Origin: Solen grandis
Lineage: Eukaryota > Mollusca > Bivalvia > Adapedonta > Solenidae
Assembly (NCBI GenBank): GCA_021229015.1
Contig: CM037788.1
Span: 57,037,525 to 57,101,524, forward strand
DNA length: 64,000 nucleotides
Direction of reading: 5' to 3'
Shown in pieces: positions 10,249-21,008 of this stretch (positions within the stretch are counted from its first letter, which is position 1; the number at the start of each line of letters is the position of its first letter). A model generated the notes under the pieces. That model saw nothing but the letters and a program-made list of their open reading frames with translations, did not search any database and had not been told where the DNA came from. The position numbers were made by a program, and so were the translations under genes.

Positions 10249-10833
10249 TATTATTATTATTCCTCATTTTCCAACCAAATCCAAGAGTTAATTTCAGTAT
10301 GTTGCCAGTGTCTGAGCAACATGAAAATTAAATTGCCTCGACAAAAATGTTCAAATTTTTAAATTCTATCATTTTAAATTTTCAATGACGTTAAATGACG
10401 TCAGATTTGACGTCAGCATTAAAAGTTTGTTCGCGCTCTGGAGCCTTTATTTTTTGTCGTTTTATCTTGATATTTTCACAGAAGAAGTATGTTATGATGT
10501 TAATGTGCACCTTGTCTTTCAAATTTTCAAATTCGAAACATTTAAGAATTTATGGCAAAACCGAGTTTCGAACTTTGGTCCTAAAACTATCATTTAATGT
10601 TACAAAGGCTACTGAGGAGTTAGAAGCATGAAAAATAAACAGCTAATCGGCCCAGATATCTACTTTCTTTTTTCTGAAAGATTACCTTTTAAGTCACGTG
10701 GTAATGACGTCATTTAAAGGGCAAAATCCTATTTTTTCAAGGATTTCTCTCGCTCTGGCATCATACATTTCGAGTCAATTTAAATGAAATTGAAATTGCA
10801 GCGATAAAAAAGTATCTTTTTATACATTCTTTC
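10249..10833 (+). repeat. CRE-palindrome repeat unit, first copy of tandem pair
   Basis: About 455-470 bp from the 'tttcaatgacgttaaatgacgtcagatttgacgtcag' block to the equivalent block near 10850. It shares the 'agtttgttcgcgctct.gagcc' and 'cttgatattttcacagaag' segments with the next unit. It includes a GTCACGTGGTAATGACGTCAT segment near 10693-10716. Confidence 0.5.
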
Positions 10834-12437
10834 ATTTTCAATTTTCATTGGCGTCATATGACGTCATATTTGACGTCAGCTTCAAAAGGTTGTTCGCGCT
10901 CTAGAGCCTTCAATTCTGATCCGATTATCTTGATATTTTTACAGAAGATGTATTTTAGGGTGTAGATGTGCACCTTAGCATTTGAATTTCCAAATTCGAA
11001 AAGATTAAGATTTTATGGCAATACCAGGTTTCGAACTTTGGTCCAAAAACTAAATTTAACTGTTACAAAGCCCCCTGATGCGTTAGAAGCATGAAAATTG
11101 GACAGCATATTGGCATAGAGGTTTACATTCTATTTTCTGCATTATTTATTTTGAGTCACGTGGTTATGACATCATCAAAAAGATAAAAATCATTTCTTTT
11201 AAAAATTTCTCTCGCTCTAGTATCATGAATTTTGAGTCAGTCTTAATTAAATCTTCAGAATTGATAGAGTTAAGATTGAAGTGATGCATACTGCCAAAAA
11301 AAAAAAATTGTCACGTGGTTATGACGTCATGCATACTAAAGCAAGAATTATTTTTTAAAAATATCGAAACTTAGTACGTTCATAAGGTCTTCAAAATTTC
11401 AAGTAATTACGTCATCAAACATGTCGGATATTCATGTTTGATGGAATGCCTACTTGAAAACAAACCTGTTCGCATTCTCGAAGATATTTTTTTTTTTCTG
11501 GATTAATAAACGTTAGCTGAACATGTCCTTGCAAAAAAATGATATTTTTCTTTAGTCACTTGATTTTGACGTCGTTGAAATATAAAAAATCATTCATTTC
11601 AATATGTTTTGATCTTAAGCATACCTTAAGGAATTTATGTTGTGTCACTTGTTTATGACAACATTGATTTGTAAGCAACATATTTTAAAAAAGATCAAAA
11701 GATTGGATATATTAACATTAGATAAGTAAAATTGCCGTACCTTAGCATGCGCAAAAAGTCCAGAAAATTTCAAGTGATTACGTTATCAAACATGACTTAT
11801 TCATGTTTTTCGTAAAAGGGCTAATTCATGTAAATCTATTAATTTGAAGAAAGAAATGAAAGTGGTCATTGGTTTGATTGAGCAAGATCCCATTGTTCTT
11901 TTGCAGGAATGAGTGCCTGCGTTGAATAGTGAATTGTGATACGTTTTTGAGTAAATGAGTCGCATTTACAATGAATTAGTATAATTATACTAGAGCCAGA
12001 AAACCTTTACGGATATCTTATTGCATTTGTTATCACGGCTTTCCGCAAACCTGAAGAAAATGACAAATACATGTAATTCTACCTACCGATTTTTTATGTT
12101 TTCTAAATGTATAACGGGTTCTTTTTCTAAATCTGTAAAAATAAGCAAATATAATAAGCAAATGAATAGTTGAAAGTTTCAAGACGTTTATAACGTTAAT
12201 TACATAGAAATAAGAAAGTATTTTCATGATTTTGCTTAAACCCCTGCCTTTCTTTCCATGTATTTTTCCAAATGTAAAACTCAATCAATTTAAAGGTTGG
12301 AAGTCATGGATTTCAAACTTTTTTTTCTTCTTTACAATTTCAATTGTGGGTCAAATTGCAATGAATATTTGTTAAGTAATATGCTTACGAAGAAAAAGAT
12401 ATTAAATAGAGAATAAAAAACTTTTAAAATCGATTCC
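10834..12437 (+). repeat. Large direct repeat, copy 1 (pairs with 15743-17442)
   Basis: About 1.6 kb of sequence is repeated 4.9 kb downstream with the same order of landmarks. These are the 'ggcgtcatatgacgtcatatttgacgtcag' block, 'cacgtggttatgac', 'atggaatgcctacttgaaaa', 'gcaggaa.gagtgcctgcgttgaatagtg', and the end at 'cttttaaaatcgatt'. No protein gene is apparent. It is probably the body of a non-autonomous Helitron-like element. Confidence 0.65.
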
Positions 12438-13147
12438 AGTTTGCATATTTCTCCTTGACATATTTTTCTCGGCGACGTTGACTCATTTCTTGTACTATTT
12501 CACAAGTAAAATCTTTTGTAGCCCATATGACCGAGATGCGTGCATTGTTTTCACATTCCTTGAAAACTAGCAGTCACGATTATGTGTAATTTGATAATAC
12601 ACAGCGAGGATACATTACAGTGTCAATGTATTCATATAGTGCAAACTTGATTGTACATAATCTCTAGGGGTCTCTGGGGTGGAAACAAATGCATACGTAC
12701 AATACAAATCATGAAATAAATACACACGTATGTTTGCGGCGAGCAAGGACATATATTTCAAAATGGCAGAATGTATGTACATTGTATTTACACCCAAGGA
12801 TGCCAGTAAGACATGCACTGATAGATCATCATCGTTCCGTTAATGACTAAAAAGTAATATTGAAAATCATGTATTCTTTAGTGCACTGATGGTACAAAAA
12901 GGAATTTATTGTTACCAGAATTTTAAAATATTTAGGTAAGCATCGTTGTTTAATATAGAAGCAACAACAATATAACCATTAACCACCACATAGAACAACA
13001 CAATGCGGGTTTTTTGTTTTGTTTTTTACATTTTACAGATGAACCAAATTTCAAGATTGGGTTGCTATCACGAGCCAGTAAAATGTTACCCTAAGATATA
13101 TAACTTTAAATGAACAGGAAGTTTACATGAGCATGCAGTATGTGTGG
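12438..13147. other. Unannotated AT-rich DNA
   Basis: I see no repeat edge, exon or RNA gene here. Confidence 0.4.
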
Positions 13148-14275
13148 GTTATATCACAGGGACTTGCTCCCATACACACACACACACACACCACACACAC
13201 ACACACACACACTGTACATACACTATCAACAAGGGTGGACATCTTTTCAGGGGTCGACTCGCTTCAACTCCGTTTTTTCAAATCATTCAAATAAATCTAT
13301 GAAGTTAACATACGGAATCACTCAAATATATATTTCTCTATCGAAATATACAAAATTGTCGTGAAAATAATCCTCCTTTGTATGTTTATTTGTTTGAAAT
13401 ATATGCGAATCCGAGAAAAGGACAACAACCTGGACCAGCAGCGCAGTACATTTCGGGATGATTCGGATTTTTACGCTGCGAAATTGGTCAGCGATATTGC
13501 GATTATTTTCCCGCAATCTGTCAAACCGTTAAATTTAAATTATTAAAGGGCTGACTATTCGGGCGTTGAAAGAAAAAAAAACCCAGGCAGTATGGAGAAA
13601 TCAGCTGTTCACTCGATCAGCCCCTCACCGCTGTGGGTTCGAATCCTGGCAGGGTCATTCGGAAGTTTTCAAACTGACTTGCAGAAGGTCGGTGATTTAA
13701 CCGGGTGTCTCTGTGCATTCGGGGTTTCCTCCACCTGTAATTAGCTGGACATTGCTATATGACTGAAATACTGTCACAACGACGGTAAAGCCAAAACACA
13801 CACACAGTTTCAATGCAACATTCAAATTGTGACAAGCTGGTTTGCCTAGTAATTAGAAAAGATCATTAAGACTGATTGATTTTTAATTTAAATTTAACGG
13901 TTTGACAGATTGCGGGAAAATAATCGCAATATCGCTGACCAATTTCGCAGCGTAAAAATCCGAATCATCCCGAAATGTACTGCGCTGCTGGTCCAGGTTG
14001 TTGTCCTTTTCTCGGATTCGCATATATTTCAAACAAATAAACATTCAAAGGAGGATTATTTTCACGACGATTTTGTATATTTCGATAGAGAAATATATAT
14101 TTGAGTGATTCCGTATGTTAACTTCATAGATTTATTTGAATGATTTGAAAAAACGGAGTTGAAGCGAGTCGACCCCTGAAAAGATGTCCACCCTTGTTGA
14201 TAGTGTATGTACAGTGTGTGTGTGTGTGTGTGGTGTGTGTGGTGTGTGTGTGGGAGCAAGTCCCTGTGGTTATAT
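13148..14275. mobile_element. Foldback transposon 2 with 7 bp target duplication
   Basis: The element proper is 13155-14268 (1114 bp), flanked by GTTATAT at 13148-13154 and 14269-14275. Left arm 13155-13541 and right arm 13885-14268 are near-perfect inverted copies, and both are close relatives of the arms of foldback 1. The same CACAGGGACTTGCTCCCAT ends and (CA)n tract are present. The 343 bp loop (13542-13884) carries leftover arm sequence on the left and a SINE fragment. There is no transposase gene, so movement would need an enzyme from elsewhere. Confidence 0.85.
13609..13805 (+). repeat. 5'-truncated SINE in the foldback loop
   Basis: It begins inside the tRNA-like head. The box B at 13636-13646 (GGTTCGAATCC) matches the consensus. 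The body then ends in 'tatatgactgaaatactgtcacaacgacggtaaagcc' and a (CA)n tail. It lies wholly within the loop of foldback 2. Confidence 0.7.
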
Positions 14276-14600
14276 TGACATTACAATACCAGAGTATTTC
14301 AATCTCCTTTGGGCAGGGAAGCATTGAGACACATTGAAAAGAACCCTTACCCGTAAAAGTATTTATGTAATATGAGAGTTTTGTTTTGCAAGCGTCTGCA
14401 TAAGTTTACGCCATGTCATGGAATTGTTTATAAATAAAAGCATGGATTTCTGAAATATCACTAAACCTTTACAAGTATAATCATTCCGGTAACATGAGAT
14501 TTTGTTTTGCAAACGTGCACCAAACGCTAGGTCAAAATAATGTCTGACGATAGCTAGAGTTATCACTAAAGGCAACTAATACCCCCGATTCTCACCTTGT
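14276..14600. other. Unannotated DNA
   Basis: No feature is supported. Two 'gagattttgttttgcaa' style segments near 14371 and 14493 form a weak local duplication. Confidence 0.35.
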
Positions 14601-14619
14601 CTTTGTTATATCTGACCAT

Positions 14620-15432
14620 GAAAGAAGAGGGCCCTAGAGTATCATTAGCCTAATTAAAAATTAAAACAATTCAGGTCATTTGATTTTACCTTGTAAGCTT
14701 CAGCAGCTTTGCTTCAAATTTCATATACATAATTCTCAAGAATACTAGTCAATCATCATTTTGCAGACCGCAAATTTCAAGGAATCAACTTTATTTAAGC
14801 AATGTTAGTAGAACAAATTTGTGCCCAATGAAATTAAATTCTGACTAGCAATTATGGTAGAGCACATTGGGTTGACCATTTGTACCAAATGACATGAAGT
14901 TCTGACTTTTGGGTTGATAGAAAAAATATTAGAAATGTTCTGTACAAAGTATAAAAGGAAATGGGTCGAGCCCCTGCAGTCCTCTTAAGTTATTAATTGT
15001 ATTTCTTAAATTTTGTTAGAGCACTAAGAGGTACCTTTAAATTCCTTTTTTAAATTTATAGAGTATATGAGGAAATTAGCCGACCTCTTAGGGGTCTCAT
15101 TTTTAAGGGATCAATTTTATTTTAGCTTATGGTAGAGCACTATAATGAAACCATTTGTGCCAAACGACATTAAATTCTTACTATTCTTAGTTTTAGAGGA
15201 GAAACACTTTTAAGTTTATAAGATAAAATTCTGTTGGTTGTCATGGCAACAAGAGTTCTAAATGGATGAAATTCATTTTAACGTCTTTGGTGAAAGGCCT
15301 ACCAAGGATCATTCATGCTAAGTTTCATCAATTTCTACCCTGTGGTTTCAGAGGATATGTCTTAAAGTAAATTGATGACGACGCAAGGTGACCACAAAAG
15401 CTCACATTGAGCATGTTGTGCTCAGGTGAGCT
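14620..15432 (+). repeat. Dispersed repeat ending in AGCTCAC hairpin, copy 1
   Basis: It is built from diverged ~180-300 bp segments around 'tagagcac.at...accatttgt.ccaaa.gaca' and ends in GACGACGCAAGGTGACC and a hairpin at 15399-15432. The hairpin outer stem is AGCTCAC/GTGAGCT and the inner stem is TGAGCA/TGTGCTCA. The same terminal hairpin closes the repeat at 47512-48870. It is most likely a non-autonomous element. Confidence 0.55.
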
Positions 15433-15742
15433 ACGAAAGGTTATAGTGCTTCATATGACCTGATATACAATTGGAGTGATGATAACGTGTCATGCTACTA
15501 ATACATGAAAAGCCAAATGATGCGGGTAAGTAATCAAGGAATTATGAATATGAATAATATTTGAAAGAACAACAGGAGTTGTCCGTAAGACAGCACACTA
15601 GACTATTCCAAAGCTTATTATTGACGCTTTACTTTAATCAAAATGCTAAAGTTCAATTTACTAAATTAAAATCACTCAATCTCATAACAGGCGGATCTTC
15701 TTCAATTTTCCAAAGAAGATATATATCGGGATTTTGTTATCT
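15433..15742. other. Unannotated spacer
   Basis: No gene or repeat boundary was recognised. Confidence 0.35.
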
Positions 15743-17442
15743 TTTTATACATTCGATCATTTTCAATCATCATTGGCGTCATCTGACGTCAGATTTGACG
15801 TCAGCTTCAAAAGTTTGTTTGCGCTCTAGAGCCTCCAATTTTGGTCCGATTATCTTGATATTTTTACAGAAGATGTATTTTAGGATGTAGATGTGCACCT
15901 TGAAATTCAAATTTCCAAATTCGAAAAAAAAAAAAAGATTTCATGGCAATACCGAGTTTCGAACTATGGTCCAAAAATTAAGTTTAAATGTTACAAAGCC
16001 CCCTGATGTGTTAGAAGCATGACAATTGGGCAGCATATCGGCATAGAAGTTTACATTCTATTTTTTTTTTTTAATAATTTTCTCTTAAGTCACGTGGTTA
16101 TGACGTCATCAAAAAGACAAAATGCATTTTTTTTTTAAAGATTTCTCTCGTTCTGGTATCATGAATTTTGAGTCAATCTTAATCAAATCTTTAGAATTGA
16201 TAGAGTTAAAATTGAAATGATGCATACTGCAAGAAATGTTTGTTTTGTCACGTGGTTCTGACGTCATGCATACTAAAGCAAGAATTTTTTTTAAAAAATC
16301 ATATAAAATCGCCAATTAGACCAATGAACTTAAAATTTTAAATTTTTTCGAAACTTAGTACGTTCATAAGGTCTTGAAAATTTCAAGTGATTACGTCATC
16401 AAACATGGCAGTTATTCATGTTTGATGGAATGCCTACTTGAAAATGTGAAAACAAACCTGTTCGCATTGTCGAAGATTATTTTTTTTTCTGGATTAATAG
16501 AACGTTAGAATGAATATGTCATTGCAAAAAAAGATATTTTTAGTCACTTGACTTTGACGTCGTTGAAATATAAAAATCATTCATTTCAATTTGTATTCGC
16601 GCTCCAGCGTCATGAGTATTAATGCCAATCTTAAGCATACCTTAAGAAATTTATGTTGTGTCACTTGTTTATGACAACATTGATTTGTGATATATTAAAA
16701 AGATCATTAGATTGGATATATTAACTTTAAATAAGAAATATTGCCGTACCTTAACATGCGCAAAAAGTCCAGAAAAATCCAAGTGATTACGTTATCAAAA
16801 CTTATTCATGTTTTTCGTAAAAGGGCTAAATCATGAAAATCTATTAATTTGAAGAAAGAAATGAAAGCGGTCATTGGGTTGGTTGAGCAAGATCCGACTG
16901 TCCTTTTGCAGGAAAGAGTGCCTGCGTTGAATAGTGAATTGTGATACGTTTTTGAGTAAATGAGTCGCATTTACGATGAATTAGTATAGTTATACTAGAG
17001 CCAGAAAACCTATACGGAAAACTTATTGCATTTACTATTACGGCTTTACGCAAACCTGAAGAAAATGACAAATACATGTATATCTACCTATCGATTTTTT
17101 CTAAATGTTTTTATGGTTTCTTTTTCTAAACCTGTAAAAATAAGCAAATATATAAAGCAAATGAGTTAGTTGTTGAAAGTTTCTAGACGTAAATAACGTT
17201 AATTACATAGAAATAAGAAATTATTTTCACGATTTTGCTTACACCTCTGCCCTTGTTTCCATCTATCTTTGCAAATGTAAATCTCAATCAATTTAAAGGT
17301 TAAAAGTCATTGATTTCAAAATATTTTTGTTTTTCTTACAATTTCAATTATGTGGATCAAATTGCAATGCATATTTGTTAAGTCATATACTTACGAAGAA
17401 ATAGATATTAAATAAAAAATAAAAACTTTTAAAATCGATTGA
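15743..17442 (+). repeat. Large direct repeat, copy 2 (pairs with 10834-12437)
   Basis: Same landmarks and order as copy 1, about 1.7 kb. Indels include extra A/T runs near 15925 and 16062 and a small insertion near 16445. It stops at the same place ('cttttaaaatcgatt'), which suggests that this is an element boundary or duplication edge. Confidence 0.65.
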
Positions 17443-17744
17443 ATAACGTGAGAAAAAATTTCTTGAGGAAAGTATTATCATCTTAAAATGTTCCTGTTTT
17501 TTTTTTTTTTTTTTTGTTGTTGTTTTTTCTCATGATAGTAAACGGATGCGTAATCAAATAAGATCTATATTTATGCCTTCTCAATATCTTCTTAAGAAGA
17601 TGAAAATGATAAAAAGAAAAAAAAGATTTAAAGCTTATTTTTGAACATAAGTATATATTTATGATAAAAATGATTTCCGCATTAAATCATACATTATTAT
17701 GCATCATTATTCCATTTTTTTGTATTAACTTATATATTCAATAC

Positions 17745-17803
17745 CTTTGAAATAAGCAAACGGAAAGCCGCTTCGTTTGTATCTTAAACAAACGACTTCT
17801 AGT
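17745..17803 (+). mobile_element. Helitron-like 3' end C
   Basis: GAAAGCCGCTT is followed by a hairpin CGTTTGT-ATCTTAA-ACAAACG (17774-17794), then ACTT and CTAG (17799-17802), followed by T. Structure and leader resemble ends A and B, with a different stem sequence. Confidence 0.5.
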
Positions 17804-18447
17804 TTTATCATTGATATTGAAAGAGCATTGTTTCCCCGATTCTAAATATGTCTTGTTTTTTAAAAACACATTTATATTGGCTGAGATATCGTGCATTTTG
17901 TAAAAATAACACATATCCGACCGGAAACAGCTGATAAACGATTGGAATCTCTGTAAAATCGGTCGATTTATTTCCTGTCGAGATAAAATGATCGAAAAAA
18001 GCCGACCTCTACCTCCTGTCGGAAAATAGCGATCGTTTTGTTCCGAACGTTCATATCCAGTCGAATAAAATCGAAAATAAGACGGGTTTTATTAGGAAAA
18101 TGTTTGATTTATTTGTAGTTAAAGGAAAAACCTAGTGTTTAAAATCACACATTTCTTTACGAAATGCATTAACGGTACATCCGTTGTTTTAGACCAATTA
18201 TAATATTGTGATATCCTGATTCACGAATACCGAAATTGTTATGTTGTTGTTGCATCTTTGTAGCCTTATAAATTATGGGTGACTTTTAAATCTTAATTCT
18301 TCTACATTTTTTTAATCAGATGGTAGTATACAGTACTGAAATACGTTTCAAGAATAAAATTAAGTTTTGATACAATTGATACAGGATTAAATGTTTATGA
18401 GTTCATGAAAAGATAACATTAGGTCTGTGTGTGTGTTGTTAGTGTGA

Positions 18448-18448
<1 letters not shown>
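17804..18448. other. Unannotated DNA
   Basis: Nothing was recognised. A slightly GC-richer stretch with several CGAT/TCGG motifs lies at 17915-18090. Confidence 0.35.

Positions 18449-18481
<33 letters not shown>
18449..18481. repeat. (TA)n microsatellite
   Basis: About 33 bp of uninterrupted TA, preceded by a short (TG)n. Confidence 0.9.
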
Positions 18482-18485
<4 letters not shown>

Positions 18486-18495
18486 AATATGTGTA

Positions 18496-18600
18496 CAGCC
18501 TGACCGGGACTCAAACCGGGACATTCAATGCTCTACTGACTGGGCTGGATGTGTCACTTAACTAATCCCCCACTGTTAAGGGAAACCCGGTTACTTTTAG
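18496..18600 (-). repeat. tRNA-headed SINE fragment
   Basis: On the minus strand a box A-like segment (CAGCCCAGTCAGTAGAGCAT) precedes a box B at 18507-18517 (GGTTTGAGTCC). The length and layout fit a tRNA-like head. The downstream body was not resolved because the (TA)n lies next to it. Confidence 0.55.
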
Positions 18601-18734
18601 TCATTACAATAACAATAATTGTAATTTTAATATATAATATTTAAATGAAAAATTGCCATTTAATTTTGTATTTTTCATATTGTGTAAAAGTTGAGCATTT
18701 ATAAATGAATTATATATTTTAATATGCTGAGAAC

Positions 18735-18985
18735 TCTGTGGCTAAATGGTTACAACTGCAGAGATTCAATCACGTAGCTTCTTTCCATTGTGGGTTAGAT
18801 TCTTAGCAGTGTCACTTTCTTCATCTGAGTAAGCCATCCAGCTCGCTGTGGATGGTTGGTGGTTCTGGTCGGGTGCATATGTGCACTCTGGAGACTTCCT
18901 TTACATGTTATTATATATAAGCCGGACATCACTATATAACTAGAATACTCACAGTCGTAGTGACAGCAAACTCCAGCATAACACA
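18735..18985 (+). repeat. SINE, full-length but diverged
   Basis: A degenerate tRNA-like head ('ctgtggctaaatggtta' ... 'gtgggttagattctta') is followed by a body similar to the SINE fragment at 13609-13805: 'gtgcatatgtgcactctgg', 'aagccggacatcactatataac', 'gtcgtagtgacagcaaa'. Confidence 0.55.
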
Positions 18986-19074
18986 GTAATTAATATGACT
19001 TGTTTTGTTTATACAAATTCCACTGACTTATGTTACTATAATGTCAAAACACTGTAAGATTCTAAGTGTGCCTA

Positions 19075-19245
19075 GTGTTAGTGCATGACTCAAACCAACG
19101 ACTCCTGTCGTCATGGAGTTTCAACAATAAGTATAACGCGACAGATACTTCTATCCACACATACTACACCTTTCCCTTACCGACAACGGCCAGAACACGT
19201 GCGCCACCATGGTGTTCTACCAACTGAGCTAACTGGATAGATTGT
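19075..19245 (-). repeat. tRNA-headed SINE fragment
   Basis: The minus strand reads CTATCCAGTTAGCTCAGTTGGTAGAACACCATGG-like. TAGCTCAGTTGG is an excellent pol III box A. The box B part is decayed. Confidence 0.5.
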
Positions 19246-19321
19246 CCTACCTACACAAATAATAAAAATCAAAATAAAATATAAGTTTTAAATTTGTAAT
19301 CACTACTAATCAGGTGACATA

Positions 19322-19432
19322 AATGTATAACCTGACTGGGATTCAATCCTCAAGCCCTATCTTATATACATGGCCAGAGCTCCACCGATTAAGCAACTGG
19401 ACCATGTTCACAAATCTCTAACGATAAGGGAT
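19322..19432 (-). repeat. tRNA-headed SINE fragment
   Basis: On the minus strand the box B-like GGATTGAATCCC and a decayed box A are about 60 bp apart. Confidence 0.4.
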
Positions 19433-19599
19433 ACTTATTGGCCGTTACATAATCCCCAACTAATTAAGAATTACATGTAATCCTTGAATTCACAGGAAAG
19501 AGAACAGGAAAGTAGGTACTATGTCACAGCCCTGCATTATAACATAGACATATTCACCAACCTGTATATGTCTGTGATTATAACCAGTCTAGAAAATTG

Positions 19600-19675
19600 T
19601 GCAAATAATTCGGGCCTCAAACCAGAGAGCCCTCACCTACATGGCTAGTGCTCTACCATTTCAGCTACTACATTA
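19600..19675 (-). repeat. tRNA-headed SINE fragment
   Basis: On the minus strand TAGCTGAAATGGTAGAGCACTAG resembles box A and GGTTTGAGGCC resembles box B. Confidence 0.4.
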
Positions 19676-20560
19676 AACCTTTACCATTGGTACAATTAAG
19701 TTTAACTGTTACATTTTATATAATGATTGAAAAAATTTGCAGCTTAAACAATTCACATGCACTGGCACAGGTTATTATGCATGTGGTCATTCTTGTTGAA
19801 ATAGTCATGACATCTTGGAAGTTATCAAAAAACTCATGGCTCACTGAGCCTCTGGTGCACTCAGAGTGCCAGAAATTTACTCAATTAGCTTTTGAGCCAT
19901 TTTCCATCATTTGTGTCAAAGCTTTATGGTTTGTCACTAATAAAGTTGGTGTTTTTCATCCATTCAAACTTTAACTTAATTTAACCTGATCGTTTGTATG
20001 CATCCCAAGAAAAGGTAAGTATATTCAAGTCAAACAAAAATAATAAAGCCATTGGCTAGTATGAACTTTCTTAAGTCTATTAACTGAGGTGTTATAAAAG
20101 CAGATATCCTAACCAAACTGGGCATACATCATGTATATTGTCTGTTACTTATTGTACCTAAGCAAACTTCATGTGTATTACATGTATCAGAGCATTTGGT
20201 AATACATATTTATTTAGATCCATTATTCATATACCTATGATTAGTTCTAGTTGTTAAATTTTGAACATATTTCATAGACTAAGGGTAACAGTATCTCTGG
20301 TATAACCGAGGTGTACCTGAACAAACTGCATGTGTGTCCTGCATTTTGGTTATTCTTCATTGTTTCTTAAAAATCCAAATCCTTATTTTAGATGTATAAT
20401 GTTGAACTATTTTTTCAAGTTTTAGGAAAACTATCCTGGTGTAATTTAAATCCAACATAATTGAAATGCATGGGCATAACCATATAGTTATACAGTTGAA
20501 GTGTTTTAGCTGCCACCTGTATTAGACGGTCAATCTATATTCAGCGGTCAGTTTTAACTC
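19676..20560. other. Unannotated DNA
   Basis: No supported feature. Reading frames here are short and show no family signature. Confidence 0.35.
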
Positions 20561-21008
20561 AAGACAGAGAGAGAAGGAGGGGGAGAGAGTTTACTCATGA
20601 CAGAGAGAGAGAAGGAGGGAGAGAGTTTACTTATGAGAGAGAGAGAGGGAGTTTAGTCATGACAGAGAGAGAGAAGGAGTTTACTCAAAACAGAGAGAGA
20701 AAGGGGTGGGGGGGGGGGGGGGGGAAGAGTTTACTCATAGCAGAGAGAGAGAAGGGGAAGGAGTCTACTCATGACAGAGAGAGAGAGAGAATTTAATAAA
20801 AAAGAATTTCCATTACTATACAGAGAGAGAAGGGGGGGGGAGTTTACTCAAGACAGAGAGAGAAGGGAGGGGGAGAGTTAACTCATGACAGAGAGAGAGA
20901 GAAGGGGGAGAGAGTTTACTCATGACACAGAGAGAGAAGGGGGAGAGAGTTTACTCATGACACAGAGAGAGAAGGGGGAGAGAGTTTACTCATGACGGAG
21001 AGAGAAGG
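20561..21008 (+). repeat. GA-rich minisatellite, left block
   Basis: Variable ~35-50 bp units of GACAGAGAGAGAGAAGGGGGAGAG plus AGTTTACTCATGACAG. The block stops abruptly at 21008 and resumes at 22842 after an inserted element. Confidence 0.85.

Noticed and set aside
6014..14104. Similar 61-64 codon frames repeated near 6044, 13322 and 13910
   Set aside because: They are conserved only because the foldback arms are copies. No start context, domain or larger frame supports a protein.
19648..19974. 108-codon plus-strand frame
   Set aside because: No domain, no splice or promoter context and AT-rich codon content; likely a chance frame.
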